From Stomorhina lunata (taxonomy: Eukaryota > Arthropoda > Insecta > Diptera > Rhiniidae): 64,000 nt of DNA. The stretch spans positions 110,351,601 through 110,415,600 of the forward strand of contig OW121742.1 in the NCBI GenBank assembly GCA_933228675.1, in the 5' to 3' direction. Each line of letters begins with the position of its first letter. Position 1 is the stretch's first letter. Below the pieces are notes generated by a model. The model searched no databases and had not been told where the DNA came from. It saw only the letters and a list, made by a program, of their open reading frames with translations. A program made the position numbers and the translations under genes. Positions 22,431-35,760 of this stretch are shown one piece after another.

Positions 22431-24585
22431 TCATTTAAGAAAGCGTATGATTAATATTTATTATTTAGTTAAGAAAAACTATAACATTTTTTTCAATTGT
22501 ATTAAATTTTAGTCAAATATTATATTTAGGGAGAACCTAAAATTATTAATTTCATAAAATGTTCCTTTTAAAAATTAATTTAAGCAAAATTTTCTTTAAC
22601 AAAATTCACATACGAGAGCGTATGACTAATATTGATGATAGAATATGTAAAAATAGCTCAAGATTTTTTTCAATTTATTAAAATGTTACCCCAAAGTCAT
22701 ACTTTGTCCTTAAATTAAAAACTTTTTAAAATTTTCCTTTTAAAAATGAAATATTTACAAAATGAACTTTTCATTTCTGATGACGTATGATTGATATTAA
22801 TTATAAAGTAGTTTTGAAAAATTGAAAATTTTGACAGATTCCTTTAATAAATTTTAATAAAATTTGGTACGAACGAACCTTACAAAAAGAGCTTTAATTT
22901 GAGTATAAAAAACATATATCGTATAGAACAAAAGTATGGCCCTAATTAAGACCAAAAAAATTTTTTTCGAAACGAAAAAAAAAATATAATAATTTCTAAA
23001 TATTTATATAATATATATTATATTTTTAAATGATTTTAAGAATATTTCGCCGCTCATACGTTCGAAGATCAAGAACTTTGTGCCTTCCCAGACCCAAATA
23101 TAAGGTAAGCTATCGCGTTTCTGAAGAACTTTAAAAATACCGTGAGCGTATGAATAATATTTATTATTTAATAGGTGCAACTAGCTCGAAATTTTTTTCG
23201 ATTCCTTTAAATGTTACCCAAAAATCTTAATTTCTACTTAAATTAACAACTTTTTAAAATTTTCTTTTTAAAAATGAAATTTTTACAAAATGAACTTATC
23301 GCATCTGATGGCGTATGATTGATATTAATTCTAAAGTATTTTTGAAAAATTGAAAATTTTGAAAAAATTTGTCAAACAATTCAAATAAAATTGTTTCTAA
23401 ACAAACCAAATAAAAAAAACTATAATTAGCCTATAGAAACCCCACATCATATAGAACAAAATATGTCCCCTAATTAGACCAAAACACAAATTTTCGAAAA
23501 AAAAGTGATTATGAAAACTTATAACAATTTCTAAATAATTATATAATATAATATTTCTAAATGATTCTTAGACTATTTTGACTAATTTTTAGCTTTTCAG
23601 ACCCAGATCTGAAGTAAGGTATCGGGTTTCTGAAGAACGCGGTTTAGAAAAAATTTTGAAAATACCATGAGCGTGTGACTAATATTTATTATTTAATAGG
23701 TAAAAATATCTCGAAGACTTTTTTCAATGCCTTCAAATGTTACCCCAAAATCTTAATTTCTACTCAAATTAACAATATTGTAATCTATAATTTTTTAAAG
23801 CTAAATTTTCACAAATTTTACTTTTCTCATCTGATGGCGTATGATTGATATTAATTCTAAAGTATTTTTGAAAAATTGAAAATTTTGAAAGATTTGTTTA
23901 ATCAATTGTAATAAAATTTGACATGAACGAACCTAATAAAGAGAGCTTTAATTAGCCTACAGAAACCCCACATCATATAGAACAAAATATGTCCCTAATT
24001 AGACCAAAACACAAATTTTCGAAAAAAAAGTGATTATGAAAACTTATAACAATTTCTAAATAATTATATAATATAATATTTCTAAATGATTCTTAGACTA
24101 TTTTGACTAATTTTTAGCTTTTCAGACCCAGATCTGAAGTAAGGTATCGGGTTTCTGAAGAACGCGGTTTAGAAAAAATTTTGAAAATACAATGAGTGAG
24201 TGACTAATATTTATTATTTAATATTTACAAATATCTCGAAGACTTTTTTCAATGCCTTCAAATGTTACCCCAAAATCTTAATTTCTACTCAAATTAACAA
24301 TATTGTAATCTTTCATTTTTTAAAACTAAATTTTCACAAATTTTACTTTTCTCATCTGATGGCGTATGATTGATATTAATTCTAAAGTATTTTTGAAAAA
24401 TTGAAAATTTTGAAAGATTTCTTTAATCAATTTTAATAAAATTTGCCATGAGCGAACCTAATAAAGAGAGCTTTAATTAGCCTACAGAAACCCCACATCA
24501 TATAGAACAAAATATGTTCCTAATTAAGGCAAAAAAACAAAATTTCGAAAAAAAACTGATTATGAAAACCTATAATAATTTTGTT
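22431..24585 (+). repeat. About 525-bp tandem repeat, 3-4 diverged copies
   Basis: GCGTATGATTGATATTAAT (or the GACGTATG variant) occurs at about 22782, 23310, 23836 and 24361, with spacings near 525-528 bp. A second, related motif (GAGCGTATGANTAATATTTATT-like) occurs at about 22617, 23148, 23671 and 24195. The last two full units are nearly identical (for example AGACCCAGATCTGAAGTAAG at both 23599 and 24124), so the block was homogenised recently. No coding potential is seen. Confidence 0.88.
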
Positions 24586-25840
24586 TGCCCAAGTAATTTG
24601 ACCTTAAACAAATTAACAGAATTGTCTTTTTTTTTAAATAATTTTTTATAACTTTTTCCATTAATTTAATTATTATTCATCATTAACTTTAAATTTTTTT
24701 CCAAACGAGAGGATAAAAGCAAATTTAAATATATTTTTTTGAATATAAATAAATCATGATGCAGGAAACTTCCGGTTATTACCACATTTATCTATCAGCT
24801 TAAATGACTTTTGAATAAAAAGTTTATAAAAATAAAAAGTTATAAAAAAGAGGAAGTTTACAGAAGGAAATTAAAACATATGTAAAAGAGATATAAAAAT
24901 ATTAATTTAGATATACAAATTAGAAGTCAAAAGGTAATAACTATATCTGTATGAAGGATATTTCCATTAGGCATCAAAAATTCCTGTTTATTGACGAAAT
25001 GCAAGATTTGACCAAACGCAAGATCAGTCGATCGTCGCTGTCCATTTGATTGTGGTAAAGAATCTAAGGCAGGTCTTAAAAACACGATCCTTCGCAGACT
25101 AGGGGCCTAATTACCGCCTTTTCATCATCCCTAACGTATGCCATGAAATATTTTCAAATAAGGTCCATGTTTTCTATCGATTTGGCTAAGATTTAGCTTG
25201 AGAATCTAGCGAATCTGCATTAAGAACTAGGCTTGCAGGGTTACATTAGTATTAGTATTCGTTTTGTCATAAATGTTGAAGATAGTCTTGTCGTCCTTTC
25301 AAGTACAATTCATCTTCAGTACCCCAATAACTGCTAAATTTCCTTTTCCGTTTCAAAATTTTTGTGCAACGATCTCCTATTTTGTTCTCAAAGCTTTTAA
25401 TATTTTGATAGTGTTTTTTGTGTTTTCCTTAAAAATCTGAGTAAACAACAAAAAGTATTTGGTGATGCAACCACTCAGGCTGAATTAATGCGGCGAATTC
25501 ATTCATTTCGAACAAACGCCGTCAAAAGATAATAGTTGCAACTATAAAATTCAATTTATGAGTTTAAAAAACTATTTTCTATTTTAATATTATTTCGGAG
25601 GGAAACATGAAAATGCACTAAACATTTAGTATTTTTACCTTATCTGTGAGTAGTTAAAAGGATCAAAGACTAAGGACATAAAACACTTGAATGAACAATT
25701 TTAGTTTTGTTTGCTATTTTTTTGAGTTATTTAAAATCAAAATTGTAATTTCAATTGAAATTTTAAAAATAGAATAAAAAAATATATATAAAATTTTAGC
25801 AAATATTTTCTTTGGAAATTTTGAAAGGTTCAAGCATTTA
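24586..25840. other. Intronic spacer, no gene seen
   Basis: Mixed AT-rich sequence. A somewhat less AT-rich patch at 24990-25300 shows no open frame with splice sites and no RNA-gene structure that I can recognise; it may be old TE debris. Confidence 0.55.
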
Positions 25841-26008
25841 TGTATACAGTACCTGGTTGACCGAGCCTTGCTCGGAGCTTTATGATAAGCATTTTGAGGC
25901 AAATTTGAAAGTTTTTATATATTTTATAAAGTTAATTTTGAATTATTTTATTTATTTTGTCCGACCATAGTTTGCATAGTTTACAGTTTAACTCATTTTA
26001 ATAATTTT

Positions 26009-26600
26009 GGAAATTGGTCATACCAACAGAAACCTCCGTCGACTCATGCGCAACAACTTTGCTAAAGATTATAGTCTGATCAAATGCACAGTTTATGATT
26101 TATTTCATTTTAAGTAGTTTTCAGTGGCGCCACCTGAAGTTGTTCATACCAACTAAGAAACCTTGGTTTGCTTATGCGTAACAACTTTGCTTATGATTAT
26201 AACATGATCAAATGCACAGTTTACGATTTAATTCACTTTGAGTAATTTTATGTGGCGCCACCTGTCGGACGTTGCTCATTCCAATTCATAAACCTTCGTC
26301 GGCTTATCCGCAACAACGTTGCTGAAGATTATAGCATGATTAAATGTACAGCTTACGATTAAATTGACTTTGAGTAAATTTCAGTAGCGCCACCTGTCGA
26401 AATTTCTTCATACCAACTAATTTAAAGATTGTAGCATGATCAAATATACAGTTTACGATTAAATTAATTTTTAGTTATTTTCAGTGACGCCATCTATCGG
26501 AAATTAGTCTTATCAACTTTAAAACCTTCGCCGGCTTATCCGCAACATCTTCGCTGAAGAGCATAACATGATCAAATGCACAGTTTACTATTCTATAAAG
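26009..26600 (+). repeat. ~130-bp tandem repeat with a GGCGCCACCTG core
   Basis: Four to five diverged units. The core GGCGCC (or AGCGCC/GACGCC) before ACC or ATC lies at about 26126, 26254, 26386 and 26486. Each unit also has CAACAACTTTGCT-like and GATCAAATGCACAGTTTA-like blocks. The units are shorter and more diverged towards the right. Confidence 0.8.
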
Positions 26601-27171
26601 AACATACATACACCCAAACATTCATTTGTTTAAAAGGTATAACATTACTAATTGTTTCCCCTTTTTATCCCCTAATTTCAAAAAAGTTCCATATGCATAT
26701 TTGGTACTTCTTTGGTACCAATTGAATTCGGTACATTTTATTAAAACGCAGTTAACGTAATGTTTCTATTCATATTACTTTTTGAGATGTTAAGTTATCA
26801 TTTTATCCCTTTTTTACCCATTTTGGCCCCAAAATCAAAAAAGCACCAAATACGTGTTTAAAGTTTCTTTCACATCTATTGATTGCAGTACAAAGTTTCT
26901 TTCTATATTCCTTAGTTTAAAATATAGGAGTGGGTTAAAAAGGTACCAAAAACACTATTTTCATCCTTTTTTACCTCTTATCGGACATAGTTTCAAAAAA
27001 GTACCAAACACCTGTCCGTTTATTTTCATAGCTGTTTAAAACGTAATTTTAATTTTGTTTCTATACCTATTACTTAAGGAGATATAGCCCCTTCTTCTTC
27101 GACCTATACATCAAAAAAGATACCCACTGTCTAAATTTTATCAAAATCGTTAGAGCCGTTTTCGATATAGT

Positions 27172-27176
<5 letters not shown>

Positions 27177-27242
<66 letters not shown>
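27177..27242. repeat. (TA)33 microsatellite
   Basis: 66 bases of uninterrupted TA dinucleotide at the right end of the putative mobile element. Confidence 0.97.
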
Positions 27243-27246
<4 letters not shown>

Positions 27247-28109
27247 CATACAATTATTGCTCGTTTAAGAATATAAGATATATTTTTTCAATGGTTGTTC
27301 AAGGAAAAAATCAGTAATTCTTTATACTCGTATATGACAATAGAATCTAAAAAATGTCTGTTTCATTGAAATTGAAATCTGAACATTTCGTGAATCACAT
27401 TTGTGACACAGAGACATCACAAGCTCACGTCACTTATATGTGCCTTTTGCGTGTTACAAATACGTGACACTTATCTTCTTTAAGCTTAAAAAAAACTTAT
27501 GTCACATACATATATTGTAAGTGCGAAAAATTAGTGAGTGGCGAACGTTTGAATTCAAGAGATTTCTTTGCAACCAATATTAAAATTTTAATATGTACCT
27601 AAAAGTATGCTAAGGAGTGTGTAAATATGCTTAATGCTTTCTCCTATTAAAAACTGCTCTTTTAGTTTTACAATAAAAAAAAACCTATATCAATTTTCTG
27701 GAAAATTTTAAATTTGTTATCTATTCTCTCTACTTTTCTTCTCTATTTTTTAATATCTTTTACAATTTTCTTTTGAATAGATTTTGCAATATTAATTCGA
27801 TACTTGAAAAATTCAAGTATGCCCTTTGTTTACCAATGATTTATTTTTTATTCTTTTTTTTTATTGAAAATTTTGCATATGTAAAATAAAAATTATTTTA
27901 TTGTGTGTTTAACATTTTTTCTCTGGCAGTTAACATTTTGAATTGAAATATAAACGTGTGTAAATATTCAAGAATATAAACGAAAAATAAAAAAAAATAT
28001 ACTTTTTATCAAAAAAAAAAAAAAATAGGCTGCCAATATTATAAGGCAGGAAATACACTAAGCCGCACAGTGGAAGAAAATAAAAAAAATTTTAAATTTT
28101 CTTAAGGCA
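27243..28109. other. Intronic spacer with clustered GTGAC-like words
   Basis: No gene seen. Between about 27390 and 27475 the words TCGTGAATCAC, TTGTGACAC, CTCACGTCACTT and ACGTGACAC occur close together, which is unusual for the surroundings. The rest is AT-rich. Confidence 0.5.
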
Positions 28110-30825
28110 TATAAATATCTTAGTATTAGTATCAGTATCATATTAACATCTCCAATAGTATTAGTTTAGTATCGTATGGTATTAATAGAATCAGTATAGG
28201 TATAAGTACAAATATCTTCAAGGTATAAGAATAAGTCGTTGTATCAATATTAGTATCAGTATTAGTATCTTTTTTTTTATATACTTTATTTACAATCTGT
28301 CACTTACAACAATTAGCAAATTTCTTAAATATTAGTATCTGTATTAAAATCGTTCTTAGTATCAGTATAAGAATCAGTAGTATTAATATTAGTATCAGTC
28401 TTAATAACAGTTTTATTATCAGTATATATATCAGTATTACTATCAGTATTAGTATCAGTACTAGTATCAGTATTAGCATCAATATTAGTGTCAGTATTAG
28501 TATCAGTATTAGTATGAGTATTAGTATCAGTATTAGTATCAGTATTAGTATCAATATTAGTATCAGTTTTAGTATTTGTATCAGTATTAGTATCAGTATT
28601 AGTATCAATATTAGTATCAGTTTTAGTATTAGTATTTGTATCAGTGTTAGTATCAGTATTAGTATCAGTATTAGTATCAGTATTAGTATTAGTATCAGTT
28701 TTAGTATTAGTATTTGTATCAGTATTAGTATCAGTATTAGTATCAGTATTAGTATCAGTATTAGCATCAGTATTAGTATCAGTATTAGTATCAGCATTAG
28801 TATCAGTATTAGTATCAGTATAAGTATCAGTATTAGTATTATTATCAGTATTAGTCTCAGTTTTAGTTTCAGTATTAGTGTCAGTATTAGTATCAGTATT
28901 AGTATCAGTATTAGTATCAATATTAGTATCAGTACTAGTATCAGTATTAGCATCAATATTAGTGTCAGTATTAGTATCAGTATTAGTATCAATATTAGTA
29001 TCAGTTTTAGTATTAGTATTTGTATCAGTATTAGTACCAGTGTTAGTTTCAGTATTAGCATCAGTGTTAGTATCAGTATTAGTATCAATATTAGTATCAG
29101 TTTTAGTATTAGTATCAGTATCAGTATCAGTATTAGTATCAGTATCAGTATTAGTATCAGTATTAGTATCAGTATTAGTATTAGTATCAGTATTAGTATC
29201 AGTATTAGTATCAGTATTAGTATCAGTATTAGTATCAGTATCAGTATTATTATCAGTATTAGTATCAGTATTAGTATCAGTATTAGTATCAGTATTAGTA
29301 TCAGTATTAGTATCAGTTTTAGTATTAGTATTTGTATCAGTATTAGTATCAGTATTAGTATCAGTATTAGTATCAGTATTAGTATCAGTATTAGTATCAT
29401 TATTAGTATTAGTATCAGTATTAGTATCAGTATTACTATCAGTATTAGTATCAGTATTAGTATCAGTATTAGTATCAGTATTAGTATCATTATTAGTATT
29501 AGTATCAGTATTAGTAACAGTATTAGTATCAGTATTAGTATCAGTATTAGTATCAGTATTAGTATCAGTATTAGTATCAGTATTAGTATCAGTATTAGTA
29601 TCAGTATTAGTATCAGTATTAGTATCAGTATTAGTATCAATATTAGTATCAGTTTTAGTATTTGTATCAGTATTAGTATCAGTATTAGTATCAATATTAG
29701 TATCAATTTTAGTATTAGTATTTGTATCAGTGTTAGTATCAGTATTAGTATCAGTATCAGCATTAGTATCAGTATTAGTATCAGTATTAGTATCAGTATT
29801 AGTATCAGTATTAGTATCAGTATAAGTATCAGTATTAGTATCAGTACTAGTATCAGTATTAGTATCAGTATTAGTATCAGTATTAGTATCAGTATTAGTA
29901 TCGGTATTGGTATCAGTATTAGTATCAGTATTAGTATCAGTATAAGTATCAGTATTATTATCAGTATTAGTATCAGCATTAGTGTCAGTATTAGTATCAG
30001 TATCAGTATCAGTATTAGTATCAGTATTAGTATTAGTATCAGTATTAGTATCAGTATTAGTATCGGTATTGGTATCAGTATTAGTATCAGTATTAGTATC
30101 AGTATAAGTATCAGTATTAGTATCAGTATTAGTATCAGTATTAGTATTAGTATTAGTATTAGTATCAGTATTAGTATCAGTATCAGTATCAGTATCAGTA
30201 TCAGTATTAGTATCAGTATTAGTATCAGTATTAGTATCAGTATTAGTATCAGTATCAGTATTAGTATCAGTATTAGTATTAGTATCAGTATTAGTATCAG
30301 TATTAGTATCAGTATTAGTATCAGTATAAGTATCAGTATTAGTATCAGTATTAGTATCAGTATTAGTATCAGTATTAGTATCAGTATTAGTATCAGTATT
30401 AGTATCAGTATTAGTATCAGTATTAGTATCAGTATAAGTATCAGTATTAGTATCAGTATTAGTATCAGTATTAGTATCAGTATTAGTATCAGTATTAGTA
30501 TCAGTATTAGTATCAGTATTAGTATCAGTATTAGTATCAGTATTAGTATCAGTATTAGTATCAGTATTAGTATTAGTATTAGTATTAGTATTAGTATCAG
30601 TATTAGTATCAGTATTAGTATCAGTATTAGTATCAGTATTAGTATTAGTATTAGTATCAGTATTAGTATTAGTATTAGTATTAGTATTAGTATTAGTATT
30701 AGTATTAGTATTAGTATTAGTATTAGTATTAGTATTAGTATTAGTATCAGTATTAGTATCAGTATTAGTATCAGTATTAGTATCAGTATTAGTATCAGTA
30801 TTAGTATCAGTATTAATATCAGTAG
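28110..30825 (+). repeat. 12-bp satellite (ATTAGTATCAGT)n with pure ATTAGT stretches
   Basis: It begins as scattered degenerate copies (28110-28320) and then forms a dense array of alternating ATTAGT and ATCAGT hexamers. Pure ATTAGT tracts appear near 30140 and dominate 30660-30745. Longer mosaics such as ATCAGTTTTAGTATTTGTAT recur, suggesting higher-order repeats. Long open frames on both strands (SISI, LVSV and LILI patterns) are products of the 6/12-bp periodicity. Its ATTAGT hexamer is the reverse complement of the ACTAAT block at 36955-43770. Confidence 0.97.
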
Positions 30826-31270
30826 GGGTAGAGTAGAAGTATGGTAGAAGTAGATTAGGAGTAGAGTGAGACTAGAGTGATAGTAGAGTAGAAGTAGAGT
30901 AGAGTAGAGAAGAAGTAGAGTAAAAGTAGAGTAGAGAAGAAGTAGAGTAAAGGTATAGTAGAAGTAGAGGAAAAGTAGAGTAGAAGTAGAGTAAAGAAGA
31001 AGTTGAGTAGAAGTAGAGTAGAAGTACAGTAAAAGTAAAGTGGAAGTAGAGTAGAAGTAGAGTAAAAGTAAAGTGGAAGTAGAGTAGATGTGGGGTAGAA
31101 GTAGAGAAGAATTAAAGTAGAAGTAGTGTAAAAGTAGAGTAGAAGTAGAGTAGAAGTAGAGTAGAAGTAGAGTAGAATTAGAGCTAGAGCAAGAGTAGAA
31201 CTTGGGTAGAACTAGAGTAGTAGTAAAGTAGAACTAGATTAGAACTAGAGTAGAGGTAGAATATACAGTA
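30826..31270 (+). repeat. 11-bp purine-rich repeat (AGAAGTAGAGT)n, degenerate
   Basis: Immediately follows the ATTAGT array. The unit AGAAGTAGAGT is clearest at 31141-31175. Copies diverge on both sides and fade by about 31270. Apart from scattered T and C, one strand is nearly all purine. Confidence 0.85.
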
Positions 31271-32575
31271 AATGTAAAGTATAAGTACAGGTGGAGTATA
31301 AATGAAGTTATAGTGAACTCGCGGCCATGCTTAAGTTTCGTATATAAGCTCTATATTAATGCACTTTAAGAAATTCAATAAAACCCATATCCATCATATG
31401 GCTTTAAGCTTTTATATTGTATCTGCGCATTCATTTTTTGTTGCATTAAAAAGACTTAAAGGATTTTTTTGATTGTGGTCATGTTAACATCTGGAACATT
31501 TTATATACATTCATACAAACACATATATATCTATAATAAATGTGGAATACATATACATACATATATCTGTATGTATGTGTAGGGAAATATTAAGAGGAGT
31601 TTATGTAGGTTTTACACAACAAATTCCTTTTTATTGAATACCTTGTTTCGTTAGTAAGGCGTGAAAAAGGATTTATGTTAAACTCAGTCATACGTAAGTA
31701 TTAGTGGAGACACGTGTTAGTGTAAAGGTTTTTCATAAGTGTGAAATTATAGTAACATTTGTGGAGATTAGAATAAGTTTTAATGATGATAAGCAATTGT
31801 CATGATATTGGCTAGTATCAAGTGGTTAATAATAATTTACAGAAAATTGCTATTTTTACAACAATTTTTATTAGTTATAAATTTTTGATAAATTTATTTA
31901 AGTGTTAAGTCAATATTAACTTCTGTGACTTATATTAGTCGTTAATGCTTTAAAATTACAATGTTTATGCAAATAAATTTTCTAATGGAAATTTCTTTTC
32001 TTAATGTTTTAGGAAAATATATAAATTTTTTATTTCCTGTTTGTTTTTTTTTTCATTATAAGGGTTTCTTTTGTTTTTGTGACATAAAAAGTCCATCACG
32101 TTTTTAATTCTTTTTATTGTCTTCATGTTTTTTACTTCTTGTTGGATTTCTAGGGGATATCTTTTATATATTTTTGAATTGTTTTTTTTATTTTCTGTGA
32201 TTTACATTTTTATGAAAAATGTTCTAAGGGTCATAATAAATGTTGATTTGATAAATCGTTTTCTCGCGCTTTTTTTAATTCTCAACTGCAGTTTAAGATT
32301 TCAATGACAGTTAAGAAATATATAAAATACTTTTTATGATTATAAGTAAATAAATTGTTTTACTTTTTATGATTTTATGTTTAACATCAACTGCTTTTCA
32401 TGTTATTGAATTTTTTTTGGAGGATTTCTTTTATGGTTTTGTAAACTTTTTTGTGGAAATCATAAAAAATGTAATGAAATTGCTTTAACATGAAGATTAA
32501 ATATTTGACTAAGTCCTTCAATAAAAAAAAAATAATAGAAAAACAATTTTAATATTTGAGTTAAGCACAGAAAAG
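31271..32575. other. Intronic spacer, no gene seen
   Basis: AT-rich unique DNA, with a TATG/CATA-rich patch at about 31500-31580. The frame 32125-32307 is Phe/Ile/Leu-rich without motifs and is judged to be chance. Confidence 0.6.
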
Positions 32576-35500
32576 TATCATTAAGTATTAATATTAGTAT
32601 CTGTCTTAGTTTTAATATTAATATCAGTATAAGTATCAATATTATCATAAGTATCACTAGTTCAACTTGTATTAGTATTTGTAATTTAGTTACTTATATA
32701 CTGCATAAGCATAAGTATTAGTAATTGTACTATAGTCAATATTAGTCTGATTAGTATTAGTTTTATTATTAATATTAGAAGCAGTATTAATTAACCAGTA
32801 TTAGTAATTTGATTAGAATCAGTACAATTCAGTATCAGTATTTTTTGTATTAGTGTCAATATTTGTGTCAGTATAAACACCAGTACTAGTTTCTGCATCA
32901 GTATCAGTATTATTACCAGTATAAATATACGTGTCAGTAATAACATCAGAAGAGTATTATATTCATCATAAGTATCAGTTAAGTATTGGTAAAAGTATAA
33001 GTATTATATCAGTATCCGATTAACATCACTATGAGTATCTGTTTTAATATCTATATTATCAAAAGTATTAATATTTACATAAGTATCAGTATTAGTACTA
33101 ATATTAGTCTAAGTATAAGTATCAGATTTAGTATGAGTATTAGCCTCAGTATTAGTTTCAGTTTTCTCATTAGCATTAGTCTCAGAATTAGTATCATTAG
33201 TAGTATCAGTTTTAGTATCAGTATTAGTCTCAGTATTAGTATCAGTATAAGTTTTAGTATCACTATTAGTCTCAGTATTAGTATCAATATCAGTATAAGT
33301 ATCTGTTTTAGCATCAGTATTAGTCTCAGTATAAGTATTAGTATTCAGTATAAGTATCAGTTTTAGCATCAGTATTAGTCTCAGTATTAGTATCAGTATA
33401 AGTATCAGTTTTAGCATCAGTATTAGTCTCAATGTTAGTATTAGTCCCAGTATTAGCATCATTATTAGTATCAGTTATAGTATCAGTATTAGTCTCAGTA
33501 CTAGTATCAGCAAAAGTATCACTTTTATTATCAGTATAGGTCTTAGTATTACTATCAGTATTAGTATCAGTTTTGGTATCAGTATTAGTATCGGTATAAG
33601 TATAACTTTTAGTACCAGTATTAGTCTAAGTATTAGTAACAGAATTAGTATCAGTATTGGTCTCAGTATTAACATCATTATTAGTATTAGTTATAGTACC
33701 AGTATTAGTATAAGTATTAGTCTCAGTATCAGCATCATTATTAGTATCAGTTCTAGTATCAGTATTAGTCTCAGTATTAGTATCAGTATTTAGTATAAGT
33801 TTTAGTATCAGAATTAGTCTCAGTATTAGTATCAGTATTAGTATCAGTATTAGTATCAGTATTAGTATCACTTTAAGTATCAGTTTTAGTCTCAGTAATA
33901 GTATCAGAATTAGTATCAGTATTAGTCTCAGTATTAGCATATGTATTAGTATCAGTTTTAGTGTCAGTATTAGTCTTAGTATTAGTATCAGTATTAGTCT
34001 CAGTATAAGCATCATTATTAGTATCAGTTCTAGTATCAGTATTAGTCTCAGTATTTGTATCAGTATTAGTATCAGTACTCGGTTAAGTATCACTTTAAGT
34101 ATATCAGTATTAGTCTCAGTATTAGTATCAGAATTAGTATCAGTATTAGTCTCAGTATTAGCATATGTATTAGTATCAGTTTTAGTGTCAGTATTAGTCT
34201 TAGTATTAGTATCAGTATTAGTCTCAGTATAAGCATCATTATTAGTATCAGTTCTAGTATCAGTATTAGTCTCAGTATTTGTATCAGTATTAGTATCAGT
34301 ACTCGTATAAGTATCACTTTAAGTATATCAGTATTAGTCTCAGTATTAGTATCAGAATTAGTATCAGTATTAGTCTCAGTATTAGCATATGTATTAGTAT
34401 CAGTTTTAGTGCCAGTATTAGTCTTAGTATTAGCATCATTAGAAGTATCAGTTCTAGTATCAGTATTAGTCTTAGTATGAGTATTCAGTATAAGTTTTAG
34501 TATAAGTTTTAGTATCAGTATTAGTCTCAGTATTAGTCTCAGTATTAGTATCAGTATATAGTATCAGTATATAGTATCAGTATATAGTTTATAGTAGTTT
34601 CAGTATTAGCATCTGTATAAGTATCAGTTTTAGTACCAGTATTAGTCTTAGTATTAGTATCAGTATTAGCATCATAATTACTATCAGTTCTAGTATCAGT
34701 ATTAGTCTCAGTATTAGTATCAGTATTCAATATAAGTTTTAGTATCAGTATTAGTCTCAGTATTTGTATCAGTATTAGTATCAGTATAAGTATCACTTTT
34801 AGCATCAGTATTAGTCTCAGCATTAGAATCAGAATTAGTATTAGTATTAGTCTCTTCAGTAGAGAGACTTACTCTTCAGTATAAGTTTTAGTATCAGTAT
34901 TAGTCTCAGTATTTGTATCAGTATTACCATCAGTATTAGTATCAGTTTTAGTATCAGTAATAGTCTCAGTATTAATATCAGCCTTAGTTTTAGTATAAGT
35001 ATCAGTTTTAGTATCAATATTAGTCTTAATATTACCATCAGTATTAGTATCAGTTTTAGTATCAGTTAATTATCAGTTTCAGTATCAGGATTAGTATCAG
35101 AATAAGTATCACTTTTAGTATCAGTAGTAGTCTCAGTATTAGTATCAGAATTAGTATCATTTTTAGTATCAGCTTTATCATCAGTATTAGTATCATTATA
35201 TGTATTAGTATAGGTATCATTCTTTAATTAAGTTTTAATATCAGTTTTAGTATCATTATTAGCATCAGTTTTATTATCGGTATAAGCTACAGTATTAGTT
35301 TTAATATTAGTCTTAGTAATAGAACTTAATAAATAAATAAATAAATAAATTTCTATCAATACTAGTATGTATCAGTATAAGTCTCTTTATTTGTATCCGT
35401 ATTACACACAGTATTAGTATTAATAGCAGTTAAGTGTCGGAATTAGTATCGGTACTGATATAAGTATTAGTGTCAGTATTAATATCAGCATTACTTTCAG

Positions 35501-35760
35501 TATTAGTATCAATATTAGATCCATTATTAGTATTCGTATTAGTATTAATAGTCGTATGAGTATCGCCATTAATATCAGTATTAATATCGGTACTAATATT
35601 AGTAATGGTATTAGTAATTAGTATTAGTATAAATGTTAGTATTGATTTAGTATTGATATTCGTATTGGTTTCAGTATTAGTATTCTTATTAATATCGGTA
35701 CTAATATTAGTACTAGTGTCAGTTGTAGTGTCGGTATTCTAAGTATAAGTATGAATACTT
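32576..35760 (+). repeat. Degenerate ATTAGT/ATCAGT repeat with a 224-bp higher-order unit
   Basis: A highly diverged, interrupted version of the 28-31 kb array in the same orientation. It includes ATTAGTCTCAGT, ATTAGCATC and TTTTAGTATCAGT variants and a small AAATAAATAAAT insert near 35330. Open frames seen on either strand are repeat artefacts. Confidence 0.92.
33880..34440 (+). repeat. Higher-order repeat, 224 bp, about 2.5 copies
   Basis: The marker GCATATGTATTAGTATCAG occurs at 33937, 34161 and 34385, exactly 224 bp apart each time, with matching flanks. A segment of the degenerate array was therefore itself duplicated in tandem. The third copy is incomplete. Confidence 0.88.

Larger units (their letters stand above)
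25841..27242. mobile_element. Probable TE with internal ~130-bp tandem repeats and a (TA)n tail
   Basis: The region contains diverged tandem repeats (about 26009-26600) and ends in AAAATCGTTAGAGCCGTTTT (27142-27161) followed by a pure TA run at 27177-27242. Central tandem repeats and a microsatellite end are known from Helentron-type non-autonomous elements of flies. The assignment here is an inference from layout only; no Rep/helicase fragment or terminal hairpin was confirmed. Confidence 0.45.

Noticed and set aside
28300..30847. Long open frames on both strands (up to 777 codons) of SISI, LVSV and LILI repeats
   Set aside because: They are open only because a 6/12-bp satellite lacking stops in those frames is read in threes. 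Different frames and both strands are open at once, and there is no unique sequence or codon signature.
33031..35038. Series of - strand and + strand frames of LILI/TNTE and SISI type
   Set aside because: Products of the degenerate ATTAGT repeat. Two look alike only because of the 224-bp higher-order duplication.
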